Assembly: GCA_025617745.1 (NCBI GenBank)
Contig: CM046858.1
Span: forward strand, 50,041,925-50,105,924
DNA length: 64,000 bases
Source of the DNA: Heliocidaris erythrogramma
Taxonomy: Eukaryota; Echinodermata; Echinoidea; Camarodonta; Echinometridae
Direction: 5' to 3'
In this document: piece after piece, positions 9,284 through 20,843 of the stretch
How the letters are laid out: each line of letters opens with the position of its first letter
Numbering within the stretch: the stretch's first letter is position 1
Position numbers and translations under genes: made by a program
Notes under the pieces: generated by a model
Seen by the model: only the letters and a program-made list of their open reading frames with translations
The model's database searches: none
What the model was told of the DNA's origin: nothing

Positions 9284-10655
9284 TGGATTACTGAAGAAAA
9301 GGAGACTTTCAAGCTCAGATGTTAGAGATGCCGATTAATTGCATAGCAAATTTTATTCAATCTGCATAAAGGAAAATCAGAAAAGGGGCATCATAAGTAT
9401 GCTGTCTATGAACATTCACCATGGTATTCTTTCATAAAACACAGTTTACAATTGATATCAGTTGGTTTTCACCCGATCTATTAAATCATTGTTCTTAAAC
9501 AATAAGTATTTTATAACACCTTATCTTTCAACCGTGTGTTATGTTTATTTTGAAATAAATTCTTTGATCAACAAAACAATCCTGAGTGATGCTTCTATGA
9601 TTCATTCTGTATCTAACTCTTGCATTAATGTTTAATTTTGATTGAATGCCTGATTTAAATATTTAATATTTCCCTATAACTCAACCTAGCAAGCATATGC
9701 AAAAATGCCTTTTCAGTGCATTGCCCCAAAACAATGTTTTCTTTAACTTTACACATCTTGTCCAAAATTGAAAACAGAATTCAAATTTAATATATTTTAA
9801 CCTTCCAAATACAGTCGAAACTCAGTATAACGAGGTGCTTGAGACCATAAAAAAAAACCCTTGCCACAGTAGGAATCCCGCCACATCATGGCCGAAAACA
9901 ACAGCTTAAAGAGTTGGGACCAGCCCAATTACCTGCCGATATCAGGAGCATTTCCATATCAAATCTCTTTATACAGAGTTTCCACTGTAAAAGGACTGCA
10001 TAATTTTGTCATTCAAACAAGCAGGTCAGTAATCCAAATGACCTTGATATTTCATACACATTAATCCAAAGCAGCCATAACCCCCTTATGGCCAAATTCA
10101 TAAAATATTGTTTCTTTAAATGCCAAACTAACCAAAACGAATATTCCTTGCTTTCCAGATGCTTTTACTAAAATAAGTAATTATTATGGCTTTTTACTTA
10201 AATTCATATCAAGACTTCTCACACTTCAAAATCTGTCAAACTATTTAGTTTGCCGAATGTCATTTTCGTTTCCCGAAGTAAGTTTGTTTACACTTATCAC
10301 TCCCTCTGCGACATCATACTCATTTGCATAAATAGTTCCCATTGCTTCTACTGACACGTACGCCATTTTCTGTATAACTGACCCCGACGCTATTTAATTT
10401 GTACGATCCCTTTTTTTAACATAATTACTCACAATATTATATTTTTTGTAATCTTTATAGAAACATGAAACATTTGTCATTCAACTTACTTCTTGTTCGG
10501 CATTCTAACCGCTTCAAGTTTGGCTAAATTTTAACTGATTTAACTGATTCTTCGAAGAAGCACATCATTCTTCACACTGTTGGCAAAAGTGTGCTGACCT
10601 ATCTAGTCGAGTCAAAAAGGCAAATCAAAAGGAAAAAAAATAGGTTTGCTCGGCA
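9284..10655 (-). repeat. 5' LTR of the BEL/Pao element
   Basis: A 1372-bp copy of the repeat at 2540-3911 with two substitutions seen by eye. It lies upstream of the minus-strand ORF and so should carry its promoter. Its embedded MITE is at 9811-9988. Confidence 0.93.
9811..9988. mobile_element. MITE within the 5' LTR
   Basis: Same element and offset as 3067-3244 in the other LTR, with matching inverted ends. Confidence 0.6.
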
Positions 10656-10909
10656 ATCCTGTTCATCATGTACCGGCGATCATATAGGAACGCTTACACC
10701 AAGTAGGCCTACATCTTCCACCTACAGAAGATCCGACCGCGATCCCTCGCTGCGATTTGCGGGCCTGTCCTTGTATTCTTTGTTCTTATCACAATAATAA
10801 TGTCTGCGCAACACAATGAGATGCGCTTCAATGACAGTGAATTGAAGTTATTCCGTAGTGATGTGTCAACGTCTAAAGTTTCGAAGTGTCGATAAACATT
10901 GATCGCTTA

Positions 10910-11659
10910 TGCCTAGTTCATATTTGGCTTGCGATGTGTCTACGGAGCCCGTAAACTGCCCGTATCCCCATTTCCGCGCGGCCTCGATCCGAGCGGCCTC
11001 CGTGCGGAGGCTGTAAGATTTTTGTGCGGATTCACGGGATCCGCATCCTCTACGATTTGTTATCGAGAGGAGTTTGACAAATTTTTAAAAATCGTAAGAC
11101 CGTAGCCCGTAGACATGTCGTGTGTGACATCGCACAATCCTCGCATGGGCACCGTGCAATATGGCCAAGCGTGATCGTCCAGCAAACGCACGATTTTTGG
11201 TGGACATGGGGGCCAAAAAAAATTGTAAGGAGATTGTACATTCGCACGGCCCTTGCACAGCTACTGCAAGGTTGCCGCTCGCTGCCCGTGCAGTACCCGT
11301 AAAATATGAAATATGTACACATAATCCCTATTGCTGGGGATTGGGATCCTCAAACTGAACGGTGACTGCACAGTCACCGCACCACCTCCGTGAAGCCTCG
11401 TCAGGGGAGCCGTGCGGGCTTCGTACGATTTCCTCATGGAGGTTGTGAGACTGTACGGCAACTGCATTGACATTGCACAGTGCCCTTACGGAATTTAGAC
11501 GGGTTGCCCCCGAGGCCCCGAAGAACGAATTGCACGATGCCCGTAGACAATGTGAACACAAATGCCGTAGCCCTTAGCGACGTACGATGCCCGCAAAATC
11601 GCACGGAAAATCGTAGACACTTTTATCGCAAGGCGTCCGCGGCAAATGTGAACTAGGCA
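10910..11659. mobile_element. MITE family rich in CGTACGAT-like motifs, copy 1
   Basis: Inverted ends read TGCCTAGTTCATATTTG and, at the right, CAAATGTGAACTAGGCA. TTA flanks both sides (10907-10909 and 11660-11662), as in PIF/Harbinger-type elements. The 750-bp interior is an accumulation of degenerate CGTAGAC, CGTACGAT and TCGCAC motifs on both strands with no transposase. A shorter relative is at 43157-43704. The preceding 10656-10909 holds no recognisable feature. Confidence 0.7.
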
Positions 11660-11839
11660 TTAGGAATAACACGTGATCATTTTCGTCACATGAGAGGTAG
11701 GAGAGCTGCTTCTCACATGAGAAGACATATCACTGTTGTAAAGTTGTAAAGAACACTTCCCATCGATCCTCCTTACACACATCAGATGGATGAAAAATAT
11801 GTTCAATGAACTTTATGCAACAGTGCTCTGAAGGTCAGA

Positions 11840-12810
11840 GAATGGATACAATCTTCTCCAAAAGGATCGATTTTGGAAACGTGGTAGAGGTGTAGCTCTC
11901 TATGCTAGAAGTGATCTCCATGCAACACCTATCGGTACAGAACTTACACCTCAGCATCTTGGAATCCTCTGGGTTAAAGCAAACCTTCGCAACTTTGTAA
12001 TCTTCTTCGACCTATTGCAGGTTCAGACCACTCCACAGTTCTGTTGATTCCGGAATCTCCCATCCTATACTTACGTCCAGGCGTAGCTATCGTCCTATGC
12101 GTGACTCGTGCATAAGATCCTTTGGTCGTTGGATCACGTCTTATGATTTCCGTCGCGTTGGAACACCTGCACCAAAGACCTACCCCGTGACAAGTTATTC
12201 TGATTTGAGACCCATTTCAATTAATCTGATATTTTAGCGAGCGTTGGAAGGTTTCACCTTGGCAAGCGCCAGTTTGGGAACATTAGAGGAAGGTCGACAA
12301 CCCACTTCTTAATGAGTCTTATGGATGTTATCCTCAAGGGCATAGATAGGCCTGGCTATTGTGCGTCTCTCTGCACGATAGATTTTTTTCTAAGGCCTTC
12401 GACCGTGTCAACCACAATATAGTGATTCACGTATGGTGTTGATGAAGCAATTCTACAAAAACCGTGACTGATCGTACCCAGGCTGGAAGAGTGGGTTCCT
12501 GTATCTCCGAGGAAAAGCACCTGACATGCGGAGTTCCGCAAGGGACCAAGCTGGGCCCACTGTCGTTCAGCTAGCCCTGGTAAATGATGCTGCCAATGAT
12601 ATCGTGCATCACTGGAAGTATGTAGATGACTTGAGCCTCCTTGAGATTCGCCCGACATCTGCATCTTCCATATTACAGGATCATCTAGACAAATTAGCAA
12701 AGTGGAGTAAAGACAATGAAATGAAATGCAATGTTACCAAGAGCAATGCCATGCCTGTCAACTTCACCAAACGTACCATCAACACACCTTGTTTTATGAA
12801 ATTCTAATTC
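11840..12810 (+). pseudogene. Broken LINE fragment (endonuclease and RT)
   Basis: Scattered frames recall an APE-type LINE. GRGVALYARSDLHATPIG near 11880-11930 fits the endonuclease. SYRPMRDS near 12090, FSKAFDRVNHN near 12390, CGVPQGTKLGPL near 12530 and KYVDDLSLLE near 12620 fit reverse transcriptase blocks in order, ending with CNVTKSNAM near 12730. Frame changes and stops separate them, so nothing functional can be made. It is a truncated old copy, probably of a Jockey/CR1-related clade. Confidence 0.7.
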
Positions 12811-14548
12811 TTGGTATTTTGTACATGATACTCATCTAAATTGAAAAATTACATTCGTTTGCAATGAATGCGTATCAAAATATTTTTAAAATAATATTTC
12901 CCCCAGGTATTCATGTCACAAGCAGTCTGCTAAGCTCCGCCCCCTATGGTAGTGAAAGCATGGTGCTTAACATATCTGTCTGAAAAATGAGACAAGTCAT
13001 GTCAGTGTGTGATGTTTGCGCAATCAGATTGTGTATGCTTGTAGTAAAAAGAGACATCTGTGCAAGCACTAGTGATGTTTGCTCCATGCAATTTCAGTTT
13101 GTTGTGACAAGTACAACATACTTTACTTTAGCATAAAACATCAGAACATGGCCCCTATTGTGATTCTGTTCAGTCTGTAACATCAATCATCATCCACTTT
13201 TCCTTTGTTATCTCAAACATTACTTTTCAGGAGAAGGAGACATGCAGCCCAGAACATGCCATCCCGGAACCAGCAACCATGGAACAGCCCGCCCCACAAC
13301 AATCCACCTGACTCTTTTTTTACACATGAACATGGAACTGGGAATGTTATCTTCTAGATTAATTCAAACTGTTAATCAGCGAGTATTAGAATTCTACATG
13401 TTATGTTATTATCAGTTTTAGGTATATCCAGGCACCTGCCCTCACAAGGGAGACTGGTTCATGGAAACAAGCAGAGGTAACTTCTACTACCGGGACTCAA
13501 TGCCAAATTGAGGAGGAGATGAGGAAAACAGAGGAGAAGGAGACGGGAACAGTGGAATAGAAGGAGAAAACGGAGAACAGCAGTGACGAAAATTCCAGCA
13601 GTGATGCACGAAAAGAACGAGAATCCTCACCTGGTTATTCACCGGACACATCACCATCATCTAAACAGCAGATCACACCGCAAAAGCCCTTGAAAAAAAC
13701 GCAAAAAATGAGCTTTCTTTCTTTTTAAGGAAATTCATTAAACCTTTGGTGCTGATACCAAGGGTGAGGAATTTCAGAAAATATAAAAAAACATGTGTAG
13801 ATTCTCTTAGCAAGTGTACCAACAAGGATAATAAATGAGTCAATGATTACTTACAATCTACAGAGTTGTTTTGGTCCTCCCAAACCACCTCCGTTGGTGT
13901 CATAAGGCCTTATTTCACTCATAATGGACCAGTAAATGTGTAGGTGCATACGTCCAATCTGCAAAATTTCTTTGGTCCTCTCAGATCACCCACATGGGAT
14001 TCTGTAAAGCCATATTTCTGGTAATTTGAACCATGCATAAGCTATTTTCTGCTGAGAAGCCTGTGCTAACTTACTCATAACTATGTACTGATGTCAAAGA
14101 ATGATTTACCTTTTCAGTAATGAAGATAAACTCATAGCCACTGACTGTAATTTATAATCCGGGGCCGTATTCTGAAAACGATGTTAGCTTTTATGTTAGT
14201 AAAACAATGTTAGTTGCATGTCATAACAACTGAAAGTGCGCGCGATAAACACTGATCATTGGTGCTTGCACAGATGTCTCTGTTAACTTTATGTGAGCAC
14301 AGCCATCTTTGTGCAGTCATTATCCAAAGACTTGTCCTGATTTTGATTTGTTTTCAGCTTCTTTATGGAGCTAATCAAGGGTTTACTTTAGTTCTTGCCT
14401 GCATTTGCAGGAGTATAATACTCTTTTGCATTTACTGAAGATATGTATGCATACATGTAGTATACATCATGTTGAATAAAACACAGAAAGGAAATTGATA
14501 TTGTCTCTGTTGATCTTTTCATACATATTGAAATGAAAGAAACAAGAG
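12811..14548. other. No clear gene; one coding-like remnant
   Basis: Apart from the remnant at 13519-13728 this stretch is AT-rich, unique-looking sequence with no ORF, RNA gene or repeat I can support. Confidence 0.4.
13519..13728 (+). pseudogene. Coding-like Ser/Glu-rich remnant with one stop
   Basis: From an ATG at 13519 the frame reads a Glu/Lys/Thr-rich stretch, a TAG at 13558, then SSDENSSSDARKERESSPGY, DTSPSSKQQ and a Lys-rich end before TAA at 13726. The composition looks like a disordered nuclear-protein tail rather than random sequence. It could be a decayed exon, a processed pseudogene or a TE ORF1 remnant. I do not recognise a family. Confidence 0.25.
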
Positions 14549-14732
14549 TATAGTGGAACCTCATCATAAAGAACTGTTACAACAAACTCATTATAACAAG
14601 GTCATTTTGCCGGTCCCACTTCTTTGTACATGTATTCTGTTGTTTTGTAGTCCTGATATAAGAAGGTTTTGATATAAAGAGGTAATTTCCTAGGTCCCAA
14701 GGAGTTTGTTATAACATGGTTCCACTATTATA
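14549..14732. mobile_element. Hairpin MITE
   Basis: The ends read TATAGTGGAACCTCATCATAA and, inverted, TTATAACATGGTTCCACTAT. The interior has repeated GATATAAAGAGG- and ATAACAAGGTC-like motifs. Similar to 14957-15104 and to the MITE in the BEL LTRs. Confidence 0.6.
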
Positions 14733-14956
14733 GTGAGATTTTGAGGGAAATCTAGTGAAGGATAAAAAAAAAAGGTTTGATCATACATGTATCAATCATA
14801 TGAAATTTGGCTGCTCTGGGCTTTACTTCACAAGCACCTCTCTCTCAATTGGTCTTTACTATTAAAAATGATTTTTTTTTTTTTTTTTTTTGTTCTTGAT
14901 GAAGGAAAAGATCTTTTTCCACAAAGAGGGTGTAATAAAAATGTTTATCATGGTAA

Positions 14957-15104
14957 AGTGGAAACTCAGTTTAAAGAAGTCTGATATAACAAGGTAATAT
15001 TCTGGTCCCAACTCTTTATATTATATTGATATAACAAGATTCCTGCTATAACCAGGTAATTTCAGTAGTCACAAGGACCTCGTTATACCGAGTTTCCAAC
15101 GTAT
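14957..15104. mobile_element. Hairpin MITE, related copy
   Basis: The ends read AGTGGAAACTCAGTTTAAAG and, inverted, ATACCGAGTTTCCAACG, with internal GATATAACAAGG motifs shared with the copy 200 bp to the left. Confidence 0.6.
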
Positions 15105-15500
15105 ATTTAATATGCAATTTTCAACGTACACCCCCCCCCCCCCGGAAAATGGAGTATACATCACTACAGATACAGGTTGATTCCTACTTCTCTACCTTAT
15201 AAATGTACAGTTCATTTGACAGAATATCTATTTTCCAATGATTCCCTCTCGTTCACTATTTCTTCTCTTTTGTTTTCTGTCTCCCTTTCTCCCTCTTTAT
15301 GCCCAATATTCTCCACTTACACACATCTTCCACTTACACACATCTTCCCTCAACTTTTTATCTCTCCTTTTTCCCCCAATGATTCCCTCTCTCACTATTT
15401 CTTCTCTCGTGCTTTCTGTCTCCCTTTCTCCCACTTTATGCCCAATATTCTCCAATTACACACATCTCCTCTCAACTTTTTATCTCTTTTTTTTTCTTTT
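15105..15500. repeat. Poly-C tract and CT-rich tandem duplication
   Basis: A poly-C run lies at about 15129-15143. Then a pyrimidine-rich unit of about 140 bp (15234-15377) containing CCCAATATTCTCCA and CATCTTCC is repeated once in diverged form (15378-15490). Open frames here are products of the composition. Confidence 0.65.
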
Positions 15501-17035
15501 TCCATTCTGCCAATTGTTGGTTTTGATCTCATTCACGTACTCACACCTTTCTTTTTCAATTGTTTACTTTCATTCATGAGAAGCCTTGCACTATGCATAG
15601 TAAGCCTGTTTGACCTCTTCCAGAGATGAGAAAAATATTGAATTAATTTGAAATATATTATTACTTCTGGACAAATGTAAATATGTGGTATCCAGGAAAT
15701 GGTTGTCTTAGAATTGAACATCAAACATCCAATAATGGAGAAGCGCCCCCCCCCCTTAAAAAAACAACAACAACAACAACAACAACCAAAAACAATAAAA
15801 TAAACAAACAAACAAAAAACAAAACACAAAAAAACCAACACTGATTAGCTTCCAAAATGTGTAATTAACAAATCAAACAACAGATGCCATAAAAAATAAC
15901 AGACCTCATATGCCATTAACAAAGTTATCATTCATAACTGAGATGCATGTATCTTAAACTTTACAATATCAAATACAAAAAAATGCTCTGGGCAAATACT
16001 AAAACTGCGTCTCTGTGAACTCAGTTACCTAATTCCAATGGTGAAAGAGGAAACAAACGTAAATCTCCACATAGGACAAGAAACTACATGTACACTGCAA
16101 ATAGAATAATCTTCCTCTATTTACATTAAAACTAAAAGATTATTTTCTTTCATAGAATATCGTAATATTAATTTCATCAGGAGCCAAATTGACGATTTGC
16201 ATCCAAATTTCTTTATATGCAGAAATACTGTAGTAAGGATTAAAACAGGATTAAAATATGGTGTACTGATTTTCAGTTGCATCCTGCCTTGCCTGTCCGA
16301 TAACCTGCTGCCGATACTGATAGTAAGCAGTTTCCATCACGTACCGGTCCAGACACACTGGATGAAACCCTGGGTGCTTACAGTGCTGGATGATTACAGT
16401 GCTGTAAGCAGGTAACATGCGTGTGAGGTGGGGGCCCCTCAAAATGTTTGCCTCCCCCCCCCCCAAAAAAAAAAAAATCAAAAAAAAATCAAACAACAAA
16501 CAACAAACACAAACACAAACAAACAACCTTCTGTCTCTCTAATACACCATCCAGTATAATTTTTCCTGCTTCTTTTTTTCTTTCTCCTGCTTTCTTGTAC
16601 TTTGCTTTTGCTTTCTTCCCTTGTTTCTTTCTCTGTCTCGAAGAAGAAGAAGAAAAAAAATAATTATTGCGCAGTATCTTCTTTTGTGACGCCATGAATT
16701 TTTTGAATTGTGATTTCAATTTTTTTTTTAATTTAAAAAGCACCAATCCATACTTTCCTTTTTCCTTTAACTTTACGCGTCCAGCTTCATTTTTTTTAAC
16801 TTGTATTATGGCTACTCATGCGTCTTTTGAAATGTTTGCATCTTATTTACGCACCAACTTTTCCTTCATTTGTGGCGTCACTACCAAGCGCTTACATCAT
16901 GCGTCGATCTTACTTTTATTTTTTATTATTTGTATCTTGGCAACTTATGCGTCTTCTTAATTTTTTGCATCTGCGGTGTTTTTATTTGACTCGTAAGTAT
17001 TTACTCTTTCTTCGATATATATATATTTCCCTTGT
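15501..17035. other. Low-complexity AT-rich stretch
   Basis: Simple repeats (CAA)n and (CAAA)n lie at 15760-15840, poly-C and poly-A at 16447-16500, and GAA-rich and poly-T tracts at 16640-16800. No gene was recognised. Confidence 0.5.
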
Positions 17036-17067
17036 TTCGTCCTCGTGTCTCCCTAATAGACAATCCA

Positions 17068-17114
<47 letters not shown>

Positions 17115-17424
17115 CTTTCAATTTCTTTTCAAAATACGCACAAATTTTTTTTATTTTTCTTTGTGGCGTCACTTGCGACCAAAATCTCAATTCTCGCGCC
17201 TAATTTTTTTTTATCCAAGCAACTGCCCGCGTCTTCATAATTCACGCATCTGATTATTATTACTTTGAATGTGTTCAGTCTTTTACTTTGATAAAGATCT
17301 GTGACCGAAACATCAGTTAATTTTACGTCTTGCGGTGTTTTTATTTCAAAATAATTGTTTGTTATCTATATATATATATATAATATATATACTGGATTGT
17401 CTATTAGGGCGACACGAGGACGAA
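17036..17424. mobile_element. Inverted-repeat element bounded by TA microsatellites
   Basis: The left arm TCGTCCTCGTGTCTCCCTAA continues to AGACAATCCAGTATATA. The same sequence returns inverted at 17385-17424. Runs of TA lie just inside both arms. About 390 bp with no coding content; a MITE is likely. Confidence 0.6.
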
Positions 17425-17461
17425 TAAATAAGACAAACACCGTCTCCCAAATGCACCGTAC

Positions 17462-17500
<39 letters not shown>
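17425..17500. repeat. (GT)n microsatellite
   Basis: An uninterrupted GT run lies at about 17465-17498, directly before the MITE at 17501. Confidence 0.85.
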
Positions 17501-17503
<3 letters not shown>

Positions 17504-17752
17504 GGCGTATCCAGGGGGGCGCCCCCCCCCCCTATTGGCCGTCGTAAAAAATAAAACTAGCAACAAAAAAAATCCTCATACCAATTGAAAATATTGGTCA
17601 TTAAATAAGCTTCAAAATTGGTCACATATAGCACTATTTTGCATCTCAGCCCTTCAGAAGCAAAAAATTTCCAAAGACCCCTCCCCCATGACGGCGATCA
17701 ATAATTCCTGGCGCGCCCCCCCCCCCTATTGGGAAATCCTGGATACGCCCTT
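17501..17752. mobile_element. MITE with GTGGCGTATCCAGG ends
   Basis: The left end AGTGGCGTATCCAGG is matched by the right end CCTGGATACGCC. Poly-C runs next to CTATTGG occur near both ends. It sits between a GT and a TA microsatellite. Confidence 0.65.
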
Positions 17753-17753
17753 G

Positions 17754-17808
<55 letters not shown>

Positions 17809-18173
17809 GCTGAGTATACCTGAATATCCTGTTTAACAATAGAGTTATGGTAGTATGGTTCTATCTTCTTTTTCTTCCTTCAAACACATATTATTTCTCT
17901 CTCTATCCGTTGCTCCTCGTTACCACATGTTATGTATTTGCATTGCATTACAGTATATTGGGCATACTCGTGACAAAGGCCCACCATACCCTAAACCTAA
18001 ACCCTACTCTAACCCTTAACCCTAATCATAAACCCTAACCCTAATTTTTTTTTGGAGGAGCGCCTATTTCACGATATTGCCGTATATTATTATATCGTAT
18101 TGTATTATTGTATATTGTTGTAATTGTATTCTACCGTTGTATATTGTTATGCTGATATCATAAACTGCCGGCT
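17753..18173. repeat. (TA)n and telomere-like CCCTAA stretch
   Basis: A (TA)n tract spans about 17757-17804. At 17988-18044 there are about nine degenerate CCCTAA-type units (CCTAAACC, CCCTAATC, AACCCTAACCC), the animal telomere repeat, followed by TAT-rich sequence. It is an interstitial, diverged array. Confidence 0.65.
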
Positions 18174-18553
18174 AACCCAGTGGGTTGCCGGGCCGCGTGT
18201 TTTATTACCGTACCACTAACGCGCCAGAAACCCCTTGTTGACTTTGAAAGAGACTACAAGTATCGGACTTGTATTTTCTTACTCAGTCACCTTATTTTTA
18301 AATAAGCAAAAGAAAATTTCGTAATATAAACTTCTGCCGAGGTTCGAAATTGTGGTTCTTTTACCAAGAGAGGACTGGATTATCCGATTGCGTCACACAG
18401 AACAACTGCTCGATGCCCTTGCTCGTTTTATTATATCGCTATAATTCGTTTTCATGAATATTCATGCAGCTAGTCTTGACGAATAAACCGTATTATGAGG
18501 GTTTCTGACGCGTTAGTGGTACGGTAAAAAAACACGCTGCCAGGCCTGGTTTT
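18174..18553. mobile_element. Foldback element with a tRNA-like core
   Basis: Arms of about 45 bp contain TTACCGTACCACTAACGCG at the left and its inverse near 18510-18530. The interior (18245-18430) is a tRNA-like SINE-type segment whose AGGTTCGAAAT box lies near 18350. Nearly the same interior recurs at 33240-33420 between different arms. Confidence 0.6.
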
Positions 18554-19577
18554 ATATGTATAAGCATGCATGATCTCTAATAAAGACGTAATATACCACC
18601 ATATATACACGTTAACTATTATTTTAAAAAGTCACAGGCATAATAATCAAGTCCATGTACACACATAAACAACCAGCAAACTGCTTTGAAATTTGTTTTT
18701 ACCCCATTATATAGTATAACAGTATATACATGTATTTCAATGTAAAAAAATACATTTCAATTTGTTTCTACTTGTATGAAGGAGTGATAACTCCTTTCTT
18801 GTATAGACATCCCATTGCTCCTTGCACAGATTCATAGGAGAAAACATGTCAAGAAATTTATTTTCTCCTAAATGTAGGCACATAAGGTTTAATATCCAAT
18901 TGAAACCTTAAACATTTGTGTATGTGCGATTGTGGCAAACGATGCATGACTTTCTTTTTCGTGGCCGAAATTATCATTTATAGAAAAGTTTCAATTATCT
19001 TTATTTCTTTCTTTTTTGTGTGTGTGTGTGTGAGGACCCATAGCAAAGAAACAGAATAGGCTATCTGACATTTAAAGATATCGTTCTTAACGTTTCTGTC
19101 AAATAATAACTCTTGTAAAAAAATTTAAAAATCACAAATATGTATACTACCATTTAATTTGTCTTATACCTTCATTTATGACACACCACATACAAATTTG
19201 CTAGTTGAACCATGTGTGACAAAACGGTAACTTTTCTGTTTGTTACATAGATGTGTCGCCCGAGTATAACATGTTTTTTACCTTATCTACTTACATTATG
19301 CTAAATCGTAGGAAAAATGAGACAGTTTGAATCACATATATTTATCATTACACTGAGTGTTTTAGGTATTGTTCAAGTGCATCGCAAAAGCGATTATATC
19401 AATTATCTATCATAATTGATACGCATACATGTGATTTCTCAGCAAAAATATTTTTTCTTTTGTTACTCATATCAACCGAAAGAGAACATACAAATCTTGT
19501 ATCAATGTTCTAATAGCCAAATTTATACAAGCATTATACATAAGAAACCTCATCCCCACCCCACCCCTTTTAACATT
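18554..19577. other. No gene seen; region downstream of gene A
   Basis: AT-rich sequence with a short (TG)n near 19020. Because gene A is on the minus strand, its 3' UTR should lie at the right side of this stretch. I could not fix a polyadenylation site. Confidence 0.4.
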
Positions 19578-20253
19578 CTATGTAGAGCTGTAGATATCAT
19601 TTTCTATCATTATAGTGTTATCAACATCATTGCTCCCTCGAGATCTATCAGGCATAGTGTACATTGCTTCTACAGCATCTCGCTTTCCGGCAGCATTTTG
19701 GATCACATGGTCCTGTTGTTTTTTGTCTGGTAGCGCGTACAAGTCCTCTTCATCTCTCAATGCTTCCATACCGATCGGTTCAAGGCGTTTCTTTGTGGAA
19801 GTAGCGTACGAATCGCTGAAGTTATCCTGCTTTTCCAACGCTGGCTTCCCGTTATGTGAGTGCACCGTCTTCGCTCTTCTGTCTGGTTCGGCGTACAACA
19901 ATGCCGGACCATCTGCTTTGTCAGGAGAGGTATTCGTCATGGGTCTAGAAGAGGTTTTAGCTGATAGGTCAGGCATGGCATAGAGAGCTGCTGGGTCGGG
20001 TGTTGCTTGCTCCAACGAGCATTTATTTTGCGTATTCATATATGAGATGTCTTTATTGTTCATTGCCTCGGGAAGGTTCACGTAATCCCGTTTGTCCGGT
20101 TCATTCGTATTTTGATAGTCGTGCCCCTGTTCTGCACCCATGTTCTCATAATAAGAATATTCTTCCTTGTCAATGGGTGTGTCAGAAGGTGGATTATAAG
20201 GGCCCATCTGAGTAAGTGGTTGGTCGAAAGCTTGGGATTTTTCCTTTGCATTC
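19578..20253 (-). CDS. Gene A last exon: tyrosine-rich cytoplasmic tail
   Basis: This exon encodes about 225 residues of a hydrophilic, disordered-looking signalling tail. Its start at 20253 follows a GATAG acceptor; the first G completes the AG left by the transmembrane exon at 20756 to give Arg, then NAKEKSQAFDQ. Visible motifs are four YxN (YENM, YQNT, YVNL, YMNT), which fit the Grb2 SH2 preference. Four YxxP sit in a repeated unit (LYAMPDLS, LYAEPDRR, LYALPDKK, MYTMPDRS), which fits Crk-type SH2 preference. The last residues are NDIYSST before the stop. The tail should be phosphorylated by a tyrosine kinase and recruit adaptors at the plasma membrane. The motifs are seen; the partners are inferred. 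No kinase or phosphatase domain is present. Confidence 0.8.
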
Positions 20254-20755
20254 CTATCATGATTGTCGACAGGGAATGAAAACAATTGAAAACAATACAA
20301 AACAAACCGTTTAGTATTTTAATGACTAATATTCTTTCGTTAACCCATGCGCAGGTGTTATGATCTTTTTTCAGCTTTCAGTATTCAAATGTAGCCCCTT
20401 CTCCTTAGAAGAATAATCCATCTATCCTACTTATCAAAATTTAGTGGATATTGAGCTTTGAACTTGTGGCATCATATCCAATCATTGTCCAATAAATAAA
20501 AGGGAAACGTTGGCATAAGGTAGCCTGTATGATTCAGTTGTCTTGTAAAACTACGTAACAGTAAGCACATCCCTTTATAATGAAACATTCGCTTAATGTT
20601 GACTATTCATGCACAGGTATTTTAAGTACAATTTGAGATCTACCGCAAATGAAAGTCTCAGGGCTATAAGGTTTATGACTGATAACGTTTAAAACACTTT
20701 CCTAAATGAAACCTTCACTTGGTAATGGATTTGAAACTAAAGCAAATGTGATTAC

Positions 20756-20843
20756 CTTTTTCTGCAAGTGACGAATGCAATGATGATTATGATTATAAGT
20801 ATGACAAGAATTGCTCCTCCCCCACCAGCTCCTGCATACAATG
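20756..20843 (-). CDS. Gene A transmembrane exon
   Basis: This 88-bp exon starts after TATGCAG and ends at AG|GTAATC. It encodes LYAGAGGGG, then a hydrophobic run of about 18 residues (AILVILIIIIIIAFV), then TCRKR as a basic stop-transfer signal. This places the N-terminal domains outside and the tyrosine tail inside the cell. The incoming phase takes the G left by the stalk exon at 28416 and the outgoing phase fits 20253. A Gly-rich lead and Cys after the helix are common in single-pass receptors. An alternative acceptor ten bases downstream would shorten the lead by a few residues. Confidence 0.8.

Larger units (their letters stand above)
2540..10655 (-). mobile_element. Complete BEL/Pao LTR retrotransposon
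   Basis: The element is 8116 bp with two 1372-bp LTRs (2540-3911 and 9284-10655) and a single long ORF (3975-9218), all in minus orientation. LTRs begin TGG and end GCA. The direct repeat ATCCTGTT flanks it exactly (2532-2539 and 10656-10663); 8 bp is longer than the 4-6 bp usual for this group. By eye the LTRs differ at 3283/10027 and 3335/10079 and are otherwise the same length and sequence, so the insertion is recent. A purine-rich tract on the minus strand just before the 3' LTR is the likely polypurine tract. No convincing primer-binding site was found after the 5' LTR. It is potentially autonomous. Confidence 0.93.

Noticed and set aside
15177..15629. 150-codon hydrophobic frame
   Set aside because: Product of pyrimidine-rich tandem repeats; no start context or homology.
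19615..20215. Plus-strand frames across the gene A tail exon
   Set aside because: Shadows of the minus-strand coding exon, which has the splice phase and motif support.
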